Shown piece after piece: positions 1 through 5,861 of a stretch of 6,050 nucleotides of DNA. Within the stretch, counting starts at the first letter, position 1, and each line of letters begins with the position of its first letter. The notes beneath the pieces are model-generated. The model was not told the origin of the DNA, did no database searches, and saw nothing but the letters and a program-made list of their open reading frames with translations. This DNA comes from Cryomorphaceae bacterium (GTDB lineage: Bacteria > Bacteroidota > Bacteroidia > Flavobacteriales > Schleiferiaceae): NCBI GenBank assembly GCA_949547975.1, contig CATITW010000156.1:1-6050 (forward strand), given 5' to 3'. The translations under genes were made by a program, and so were the position numbers.

Positions 1-199
1 CGATCGAATCATTGGCTTGACAATCGGGATCTTGGAAAAATAGAACCGCAGTATTTTTAGGATTGCCTTGTCCTACCATCTGATAATTAGGTAGGTTTGT
101 TTCTATTGCCTGTTCAGGCGTTTTACAGCTGGATAAACTACATGAAAGGACCGTCACACATACAACGAGCATTGCGCTTACTTTTTTTAAGTAAGGCAT
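1..199 (-). CDS. Lipoprotein, N-terminal part (gene runs off the left edge)
   Basis: The minus strand is open from the window edge to an ATG at 199. The visible 66 residues begin MPYLKKVSAM, with two lysines, a hydrophobic stretch and the lipobox L-S-S-C ending at Cys25, so this reads as a signal peptidase II lipoprotein signal. An alternative lipobox ends at Cys20. An in-frame ATG at 232 would add 11 residues; one at 172 would remove the lysines and is less likely. After the lipobox comes a polar linker and then TAVLFFQDPDC, a beta-strand followed by a cysteine. This loosely recalls the start of a redoxin/thioredoxin-like domain, but no CxxC is seen, so the fold is only a guess. The gene is divergent from the DUF4175-like gene, and the two overlap at their 5' ends by about 58 bases. 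Confidence is good that it is a lipoprotein and low for any function. Confidence 0.6.
   Translation of the reverse strand, partial: MPYLKKVSAMLVVCVTVLSCSLSSCKTPEQAIETNLPNYQMVGQGNPKNTAVLFFQDPDCQANDSI
68..99 (+). promoter_or_regulatory. Putative Bacteroidota-type promoter for the DUF4175-ybeY-mnmG operon
   Basis: TAGGTTTG at 92-99 matches the Bacteroidota -7 consensus TAnnTTTG exactly. An upstream TTG (68-70), 21 bases before it, is at roughly the spacing expected for the -33 element. Transcription would start near 105-108 and leave a leader of about 35 bases before the ATG at 142. The box lies inside the antisense lipoprotein gene. TAnnTTTG also occurs inside genes at 726-733 and 4443-4450, so the motif alone is weak evidence; its position is what supports it. 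Confidence 0.4.
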
Positions 200-2730
200 T
201 GTATTACAGTATTTTATGGATTGTTCTTTCATTAGTTGTAGCGGCCATTTATACCGGCTATAATTTTATATTTCTCCCAAATCTAAGTGTATTTAGAACG
301 ATAGGAGTCATCTTTTTGGTTTCTGCCACGATTTCCTTTGTAGCATTCCCATTGCGATTACTCCTCAGCGCAGCCTGTGTTCCTTTATTTTCAAATAGGT
401 ATGCGGGAAAATTACTTCGTAAGTACGATGGTGGGCGTACATCCCAGTATGCAGAACTGGCAACGGGTAAAGAATTGGAACGTTGGAGTGCATCTAAAGT
501 ATTGTTAGAATTTCAAACGCAACTGCCCCAATTCTTACCTGCGATTAAACAAGATTGGAACTTACGCAGGATAGGAATTTTTTCAGCCTGTATTCTACTA
601 ATCCTACTGGTGACTCCCTCGCGTATTTGGAAGGAAAGCAGTGTGGAAATCTTCACTGGCCAATTAAGACCCTCCGAGGCTCAGCTGTTCGATATTCCGG
701 ACACCTTACGCTTTAATTTTGGTGATAAATTTGATTTAAGTAATTATAAATCAAATAGTTACACTTCAAACTGGACGACAGATGTTTGGGAAGTAACCGA
801 GGATACATCCGTTGAATGGTCTATGCAGGGCAGGTATTTAAAACGTACTGCAGTATTATGTGATTCAATACCCAATCTGAACGGATGGTCAGCAAAAATT
901 TCTCCTCCCGCATACCTGGGATTAAACAGTTATATAGCGGAGGATACGTTACGCGGCTATTTAGGTTCTAAGGTAACATTGGATATTCAAGGCATCTTAT
1001 TAGACAATGCAACGTTGATAGTTTCACGTGGAACATTTGATGCACGAGAAGCCTTTGAGCTGCAAGATACTTCTGTACAAGTAGCTGCTTATGGCCACTT
1101 ATTTAATATTCCTGTTCGAGTATTAACAGACGCCAACCCGAGAATAACTGTTCTAAAAAACTCAAGGGATTCATTGCAGTTGGCACTAACTGATGACTTT
1201 GGTCTTAATAATGGTGAACTACGAGGTGAAACGATTACATGCTCTGGAACTGAAGTGCTACTATCTATTAAGTGGTCTTCTTTCGATGAGGTAGAAGTAA
1301 TGGTGGTTGACACCAAGGGGCAACGTTCAAAGAAAACGGTAAGCAGGCCGCAACGCACTTCAGCATCTATTCTCAGTGAAGCAGCCGTTCAAGCAGATCC
1401 TTTAAAAACCTTCGTACCCGAACGCAAAGAAAAAAAGGAAGAGGAGCGAGAAAGCGCTGAACAGCGTATCGTCGAACGTAAGAAGCAGATAGAAGAACTA
1501 CTTGAAAAGAAACTGCTGCCCGAAGCAGAACAAGAGGAACAAGAAAAAGATCCACGTCCGGAAGATCTCGAGGAATTGCTCGAAAAATTGGACGAACTGT
1601 GGAAAACGCAGCAGCTTATCGAAGTATTAGAGCAAATAGATACCACGGCGAATGCAGCATTAGATTCTGCGGTGCAAGAGCTGTCAAAGGAGTTGGATCA
1701 AAGTGACGATGAGAAGGTCAAAGAGACTGTAAACGAGCTGAAAGAATTGCCCACCTCAGGTGATCAAAGGCAAGAGCAAGCCAAGGAATCGGTTAAGAAG
1801 CTCCAAGAAGCGCTTGCTGAGGCGGAGGCTTCTGTTGCGGAAGAAAATGTGGAGCGTATCAAACGATTACTCAAATCTTCTTGGATGACTAGTACGATGC
1901 AAGAACAAGTACGTCAAGGAAGTGAAGTGAGTGCGATAAAAACACAGCGGAATTTGATGCTTTTGGAACAGCGCGTGTTAGACAGTCTTTCTATGCTCAT
2001 CATCAGTGATGCAGCATTAGCTCAAGCCTTGCGTGTTACACAGGCGGAGTTCTCTTCTAATCTAAGTGCACTCCGAGCAGAGTTTATTAAAAATGGACTT
2101 GCCTCAACAAGCGTTGGATATGTTTTGACTTCTTTAAACGAGATAGACAAAGTACTTTACTTCATCTTGGAAAGTGAAAAGCAAAGTTTGGCTGCTGCGA
2201 AGAAGAAATGTAAAAGTGGAACTCCTGGCGATAAAGGAATGCCAAGTAAGTCAGGGTCGGGCTCTAAGGGTAAAAAAGGTAAAAAACCAGGAGAGGGTAA
2301 AACAGGTACATCGGGTCGTAAACCGGGTAAGACTGGAGGTAAAAGGCCCGCTAAATCTGGACAACAAGGAGAAGAGTCTGGTGAAGGAGGAAAAGGACAA
2401 AGGATCAAAGAAGGATTAAAGCGCATCGACGAAGCTCTTCAGAAGGCGGGAGGCCCTGGAGGCAACAAAGCGCTTGAACGTAAGCTCGAGCAGCTTAAGC
2501 AAGAGTTGTTGTTTGATTCCCAACACGAAAACTTTAATATAGACGATGTAGAACGACGCCTTTGGGAGGCAACGAAAAGCACTTTCGAGAAGGAAGAAAA
2601 GGGCGATGAGCGCAAGAGTACAAGCGGAGATGAAGCGAAGGGGTCATCTGGAAAAGAGGTGCGCTTTAAAATTGAGAAAAACACAGAGTCCGCCTTACCT
2701 TTGCCGGTGTTAAAGAAGCAAAAGAAGTGA
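142..2730 (+). CDS. DUF4175-like membrane-anchored coiled-coil protein
   Basis: This is an 862-residue protein of unknown function. I place it in the DUF4175 family seen upstream of ybeY/mnmG in many Bacteroidota. Two membrane helices (about residues 20-45 and 51-76) are followed by a soluble loop and a third helix (about 142-162). Next is a mainly beta, probably extracytoplasmic part (about 165-415) with a DDFGLNNGELRG segment typical of the family. A strongly charged helical or coiled-coil part follows (about 428-580). A second helical part contains LEQRVLDSLSML, which corresponds to a conserved family block. Then come a Lys/Gly-rich linker (687-753) and a charged C-terminal helix region. 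The open frame extends upstream to a TTG at 97, but that codon lies inside the putative -7 box, so I prefer the ATG at 142. It is the first gene of the operon, and its stop overlaps the ybeY start. A role in the cell envelope is inference only. Confidence 0.8.
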   Translation: MKGPSHIQRALRLLFLSKALYYSILWIVLSLVVAAIYTGYNFIFLPNLSVFRTIGVIFLVSATISFVAFPLRLLLSAACVPLFSNRYAGKLLRKYDGGRTSQYAELATGKELERWSASKVLLEFQTQLPQFLPAIKQDWNLRRIGIFSACILLILLVTPSRIWKESSVEIFTGQLRPSEAQLFDIPDTLRFNFGDKFDLSNYKSNSYTSNWTTDVWEVTEDTSVEWSMQGRYLKRTAVLCDSIPNLNGWSAKISPPAYLGLNSYIAEDTLRGYLGSKVTLDIQGILLDNATLIVSRGTFDAREAFELQDTSVQVAAYGHLFNIPVRVLTDANPRITVLKNSRDSLQLALTDDFGLNNGELRGETITCSGTEVLLSIKWSSFDEVEVMVVDTKGQRSKKTVSRPQRTSASILSEAAVQADPLKTFVPERKEKKEEERESAEQRIVERKKQIEELLEKKLLPEAEQEEQEKDPRPEDLEELLEKLDELWKTQQLIEVLEQIDTTANAALDSAVQELSKELDQSDDEKVKETVNELKELPTSGDQRQEQAKESVKKLQEALAEAEASVAEENVERIKRLLKSSWMTSTMQEQVRQGSEVSAIKTQRNLMLLEQRVLDSLSMLIISDAALAQALRVTQAEFSSNLSALRAEFIKNGLASTSVGYVLTSLNEIDKVLYFILESEKQSLAAAKKKCKSGTPGDKGMPSKSGSGSKGKKGKKPGEGKTGTSGRKPGKTGGKRPAKSGQQGEESGEGGKGQRIKEGLKRIDEALQKAGGPGGNKALERKLEQLKQELLFDSQHENFNIDDVERRLWEATKSTFEKEEKGDERKSTSGDEAKGSSGKEVRFKIEKNTESALPLPVLKKQKK
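278..285 (-). promoter_or_regulatory. Possible -7 box for the divergent lipoprotein gene
   Basis: On the minus strand, positions 285 to 278 read TAGATTTG, a full match to TAnnTTTG. Transcription would start near 271, giving a leader of about 40 or 72 bases to the lipoprotein ATGs at 232 or 199. I see no convincing -33 TTTG upstream, and the box sits within the coding part of the DUF4175-like gene. About one or two such 8-mers per strand are expected by chance in 6 kb, so this is tentative. Confidence 0.25.
1020..1035. promoter_or_regulatory. parS: parS-like centromere site inside the DUF4175-like gene
   Basis: AGTTTCACGTGGAACA matches the widespread bacterial parS consensus TGTTNCACGTGNAACA at 13 of 14 fixed positions; only the first base differs. 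It is also the reverse complement of the perfect site at 4964-4979 apart from that one end base. The site is read in the gene as codons for I-V-S-R-G-T. ParB would bind it as a dimer and spread from it to load the partition complex. A match this good is expected about 0.001 times in a random window of this size. Confidence 0.7.
2200..2400 (+). repeat. Low-complexity Lys/Gly-rich coding segment
   Basis: Residues 687-753 of the DUF4175-like protein are dominated by Lys, Gly, Ser, Pro and Thr, with imperfect repeats of KGKK, KPG and KTG. At DNA level the unit GGTAAAA recurs irregularly. The stretch is probably disordered and strongly positively charged, a linker between the helical part and the C-terminal helices. 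Short-unit slippage is a plausible origin. Confidence 0.7.
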
Positions 2731-3107
2731 TTGACCACGTGGAAGTTATCGCTGAGGTTACAGAGGTAATCCAGAAGATATATACCGATTACAGATTTGG
2801 GAAACTACAGGTGCATTGGATGAGCGATGATGAATTGCTCGAGGTCAATAGAACCCATCTGAACCACGACTACTACACGGACATCATCACCTTTGATTAT
2901 TCTCGAAGAAAGCGGATTAGTGGCGAGTTGTTTATTTCCACAGACCGGATCAAGGATAACGCAACAACTTTGGGTGTTTCGGAGTTAAATGAGACACGTA
3001 GAGTCGTTGCGCATGGCATCTTGCATTTGATCGGTTTTGGAGATAAAACCGATGCAGAAGCTGCAGTGATGCGTGAGAAAGAAAACGAAGTATTAGCCAA
3101 TTTATAA
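2727..3107 (+). CDS. ybeY: Endoribonuclease YbeY (16S rRNA 3'-end maturation)
   Basis: This is a 126-residue cytoplasmic metal-dependent RNase of the UPF0054/YbeY family, which acts in 16S rRNA 3'-end processing and ribosome quality control. The core is clear: NRTHLNHDYYTDIITFDY (residues 41-58), then SGELFIS (65-71), then the metal motif with His96 and His100 in HGILH, followed by GFGDKTDAEAAVMREKE. In many YbeY proteins the third metal ligand is a His (GYDH); here it is Asp106 in GFGDK, as I recall for Bacteroidota members generally, so I do not read it as a defect. The start is a GTG overlapping the upstream TGA (GTGA), which suggests translational coupling. There is no ATG in the open frame upstream. 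With this start the N-terminus is about ten residues shorter than usual, so the first beta-strand may be abbreviated. mnmG follows after 2 bases. Confidence 0.93.
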   Translation: MIDHVEVIAEVTEVIQKIYTDYRFGKLQVHWMSDDELLEVNRTHLNHDYYTDIITFDYSRRKRISGELFISTDRIKDNATTLGVSELNETRRVVAHGILHLIGFGDKTDAEAAVMREKENEVLANL

Positions 3108-3109
3108 CC

Positions 3110-4963
3110 ATGGTTTTAGACGAAAAATACGATGTGATTGTGGTCGGTGGTGGCCACGCGGGTTGTGAAGCCGCGTATTGTGCAGCCAAAACAGGCGGTA
3201 GAGTACTGCTGATTACCATGAACATGCAAACCATTGCCCAAATGAGCTGCAACCCTGCAATGGGTGGTGTAGCCAAAGGGCAAATCGTTCGAGAGATTGA
3301 TGCGTTAGGTGGCGGTTCAGGTTTGATCACGGACAAGAGTATGATTCAGTTCCGCATGTTGAACCGCAGCAAAGGGCCTGCCATGTGGAGTCCACGTGTG
3401 CAGAGCGATCGCATGCAGTTTGCACAGTATTGGAGAGAACTTCTAGAAGAAACAGAAGGACTCTTTATGTTCCAAGACATGGTGACCGGACTTATGGTGA
3501 GTGATGGCACCGTACATGGGGTTAAAACCGCACTTGGTTTACAGTTTGAAGCCTCGACGGTGGTGCTCACAAGCGGTACATTCATGAATGGATTGATTCA
3601 TGTCGGCGACCAAAACTTTGGTGGAGGTCGTGCAGGTGAGCGTGCAAGCAAGGGTATCACCGAAGAGCTTGTGGCGTTAGGTTTTGAAGCCGGTCGAATG
3701 AAGACAGGTACGCCGCCGCGTATTGATGGCCGTACGATTGATTACAAGGTAATGGAAGAGCAGCCGGGCGATGAAGATCCTGGCCAATTCAGTTTCCTTG
3801 GCGATTATAAGCTACGTAAGCAGCGCAGCTGTTGGATCACCCACACCTCTCAAGAAGTACACGATACGCTCAAGAAAGGGTTCGATCGTAGCCCGTTGTT
3901 TAATGGAGCTATTGCAGGAACGGGTCCAAGATATTGTCCTAGTATTGAGGACAAAATTGACCGTTTCGTAGAGAAAACCTCACATCAAATTTTCGTCGAG
4001 CCAGAAGGTTGGAACACGGTGGAGGTGTATGTCAATGGTTTTTCTACTTCGCTACCGGTGGAGATACAATACGAGGCGCTTCACAAAGTGCGCGGTTTTG
4101 AGAATGCTAAATTCTTTAGACCAGGGTATGCGATCGAATACGATTACTTCCCTCCGACGCAGTTGAAACATACGCTCGAAACGAAATTAATATCAGGCTT
4201 GTACTTCGCTGGACAAATCAACGGTACTACAGGATATGAAGAGGCGGCTTGTCAGGGCCTCATGGCCGGTGTTAATGCGGTTCGTTCAGTGCAGGGTAAG
4301 GATCCATTCATTCTAGGCCGTGACGATGCGTACATCGGCGTTTTGATCGATGATTTGATTACCAAGGGTACAGAAGAGCCGTATCGCATGTTTACTTCCC
4401 GTGCTGAGTTTAGATTATTGCTCCGTCAAGACAATGCTGATCTACGTTTGACCGCCTTAGGTTATGCGATAGGCTTGGCTGGCGATCAGCGCATGGAAGC
4501 ATTGAGTGCTAAACAAGCGCTTATGGCCGAGGGTAAGGAAGCTTTGGATACTAATTTGCCGCTGAAGGTGGTGAACGATGTGTTGAGCGCTAAGGAACAG
4601 CAGCCTGCTAAAGAGAAAACAAAAACAAGTAAATTGGTTGCACGCCCGCAGTTGGCATTGGCAGATTTTGAAGATCAGTTCAAAGCCGCGTCGTGGTGGA
4701 ACCCAGAAGTGGTGGAGCAGCTCGAAATTGATATTAAGTACGGTGGATATATCGAACGCGAACGTGAAAACGTAGCGAAGATGAAACGCCTAAACGATAA
4801 AGCGATTCCAGAGCAGTTTGATTATTTCAAGGTGAAAGGTCTGAGTTATGAGGGAAGGGACAAGCTGGATGCTATTCGTCCGGCCACCATTGCTCAAGCA
4901 AGCCGCATTAGTGGCATCAGCCAAAGCGATATTCATGTACTTTTAGTCTATATGGGACGGTAG
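3110..4963 (+). CDS. mnmG: tRNA uridine-5-carboxymethylaminomethyl modification enzyme MnmG (GidA)
   Basis: This is a 617-residue FAD protein, close to the E. coli length of about 629. With MnmE (not in this window) it builds the cmnm5/nm5 group on the wobble uridine (U34) of several tRNAs, using NADH and methylene-tetrahydrofolate. The N-terminal dinucleotide fold is plain: DVIVVGGGHAGCEAA, with GGGHAG at residues 13-18. The functionally important cysteines are present: Cys47 in SCNPAMGG and Cys276 in signature 1, GPRYCPSIEDKI (272-283). Signature 2, AGQINGTTGYEEAACQGL, starts at residue 367. The C-terminal helical part that contacts MnmE and tRNA (KYGGYIERE through ISGISQSDIHVLLVYMGR) is complete. 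The ATG lies 2 bases after the ybeY stop, so the genes are co-transcribed. I see nothing unusual in the protein. The stop is followed at once by a parS site. Confidence 0.97.
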   Translation: MVLDEKYDVIVVGGGHAGCEAAYCAAKTGGRVLLITMNMQTIAQMSCNPAMGGVAKGQIVREIDALGGGSGLITDKSMIQFRMLNRSKGPAMWSPRVQSDRMQFAQYWRELLEETEGLFMFQDMVTGLMVSDGTVHGVKTALGLQFEASTVVLTSGTFMNGLIHVGDQNFGGGRAGERASKGITEELVALGFEAGRMKTGTPPRIDGRTIDYKVMEEQPGDEDPGQFSFLGDYKLRKQRSCWITHTSQEVHDTLKKGFDRSPLFNGAIAGTGPRYCPSIEDKIDRFVEKTSHQIFVEPEGWNTVEVYVNGFSTSLPVEIQYEALHKVRGFENAKFFRPGYAIEYDYFPPTQLKHTLETKLISGLYFAGQINGTTGYEEAACQGLMAGVNAVRSVQGKDPFILGRDDAYIGVLIDDLITKGTEEPYRMFTSRAEFRLLLRQDNADLRLTALGYAIGLAGDQRMEALSAKQALMAEGKEALDTNLPLKVVNDVLSAKEQQPAKEKTKTSKLVARPQLALADFEDQFKAASWWNPEVVEQLEIDIKYGGYIERERENVAKMKRLNDKAIPEQFDYFKVKGLSYEGRDKLDAIRPATIAQASRISGISQSDIHVLLVYMGR

Positions 4964-4979
4964 TGTTCCACGTGAAACA
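4964..4979. promoter_or_regulatory. parS: parS centromere site filling the mnmG-methyltransferase spacer
   Basis: TGTTCCACGTGAAACA matches all 14 fixed positions of the bacterial parS consensus TGTTNCACGTGNAACA. It starts on the base after the mnmG TAG and ends on the base before the methyltransferase ATG, so the spacer is the site and nothing else. ParB dimers would bind it and spread along the DNA; with ParA they would place the replicated origin regions. A perfect match is expected about 0.00002 times by chance in a window this size. The site also takes the position of the ribosome binding site of the next gene, so ParB binding could affect transcription through the operon (inference). Confidence 0.85.
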
Positions 4980-5861
4980 ATGAGAGAAAGCCTAACAAAT
5001 TGCCCGGTATGTTCTGCATCAACGTTTGAACCCGTTGTCAGTACCGTAGATTATTCGACCAGTAAAGAGTCCTTTGACATTGTTCAATGCACTTCTTGTA
5101 CGCACATGTTTACCAACGAGCGTATCGTTGAAGAGAAGATCGGTCCTTACTACGACAACCCAGATTACATCAGTCATACCGATGATCAGAATGGCTTGTT
5201 CTCGAAAGTATACCAGACGCTGCGCCAAGTAAACCTGCGCAGAAAATTATCCTACGTGGCAGACTTTACCACGACTGGCCGTGTTTTAGATTACGGTTGT
5301 GGCACGGGCCAATTCCTCGAAGCCCTCCAGCTGGCAAATCATGAAGCATCGGGCGTCGAAATAAACCCATCCGCTCGTGAAAAGGCTGCCCGCTTTGGTG
5401 CGGTAAGCGAAGACATCAGCGGCGTGGGCGGTGATCTCGATGTGATTACCATGTGGCACGTGATGGAGCATGTTTATAACCTTCACGGTTTGGTCCAGGA
5501 ATTCAAAAATCGATTGAAAAAAGGAGGCGCGTTGATAATTGCCGTTCCAAATCCAGAAAGTCCTGATGCAGCGCATTACGGCGAGCACTGGGCGGCGTGG
5601 GATGTGCCTATTCATGCCCATCATTTCACCAAGAAAAGCATGCAGTCGTTCTTAAGTGCACACGACTTTAAACTCCACGATATCATCCCTATGGATATGG
5701 ATGCATATTACATTTCTTTGCTCAGTGAGCAATACAAAGACGGTGCCTCAAAGAAATCCTTGAAACACTGGTTAAGCGCTGTAAATCAGGGGTTTAAAAG
5801 CAACAGCAAGGCCGGTAAGGAAAACACCAGTTCGCTTATTTACCGCTTTATCCTAGAGTAG
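4980..5861 (+). CDS. Class I SAM-dependent methyltransferase with N-terminal zinc-ribbon-like part
   Basis: This is a 293-residue cytoplasmic protein. The N-terminus has two cysteine pairs, Cys8-P-V-Cys11 and Cys37-T-S-Cys40, spaced like a zinc ribbon. The Rossmann methyltransferase core follows. Motif I is VLDYGCGTGQF (Asp104 to Phe112), the acidic ribose-binding residue is Glu127 in GVEINP, and the post-motif WHVMEHV has His160 and His164. The segment LKKGGALIIAVPN is the usual later strand. The C-terminal block with HHFTKKSM and DAYYISLLSE is what I recognise from the methyltransferase commonly found near mnmG in Bacteroidota. The overall look is UbiG/Methyltransf_23-like, but the substrate is unknown. 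The ATG directly follows the parS site and no Shine-Dalgarno is seen; the A-rich AAACA before the ATG fits Bacteroidota initiation. It is the last gene of the operon and overlaps the convergent gene's stop by 9 bases. Confidence 0.88.
   Translation: MRESLTNCPVCSASTFEPVVSTVDYSTSKESFDIVQCTSCTHMFTNERIVEEKIGPYYDNPDYISHTDDQNGLFSKVYQTLRQVNLRRKLSYVADFTTTGRVLDYGCGTGQFLEALQLANHEASGVEINPSAREKAARFGAVSEDISGVGGDLDVITMWHVMEHVYNLHGLVQEFKNRLKKGGALIIAVPNPESPDAAHYGEHWAAWDVPIHAHHFTKKSMQSFLSAHDFKLHDIIPMDMDAYYISLLSEQYKDGASKKSLKHWLSAVNQGFKSNSKAGKENTSSLIYRFILE

Noticed and set aside
60..66. Left-edge Cys motif DPDC as a true thioredoxin active site
   Set aside because: No CxxC follows (C-Q-A-N) in the minus-strand protein and the gene is cut by the window edge, so only a weak redoxin resemblance is noted in the lipoprotein entry.
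726..733. TAAATTTG (and TACGTTTG at 4443-4450) as internal promoters
   Set aside because: They match TAnnTTTG but lie mid-gene without a paired -33 element or a downstream start; about this many chance matches are expected.
1373..1646. Minus-strand open frames rich in Ser, Phe and Leu
   Set aside because: They are antisense shadows of the Glu/Lys-rich coiled-coil coding region; complementing GAA/GAG codons gives Phe, Ser and Leu runs.
2174..2419. 81-codon Lys-rich open frame on the plus strand
   Set aside because: It is the out-of-frame shadow of the low-complexity Lys/Gly part of the DUF4175-like gene, with no independent start signal or recognisable domain.
2731..2746. CCACGTGGAA at the DUF4175/ybeY junction as another parS site
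   Set aside because: Only the core and part of one arm fit: 9 of 14 fixed parS positions, which is not better than chance for a window this size.
2950..3336. 128-codon minus-strand open frame across the ybeY-mnmG junction
   Set aside because: It is fully antisense to two well-recognised conserved genes and shows no domain or signal of its own.
3388..3403. TCCACGTG in mnmG as a parS site
   Set aside because: Both arms are poor, and the sequence is within conserved MnmG coding sequence (SPRVQSDR).
5452..5467. CACGTG inside the methyltransferase gene as a parS site
   Set aside because: The left arm fits partly but the right arm does not, and the bases are explained by the conserved protein motif WHVMEH.
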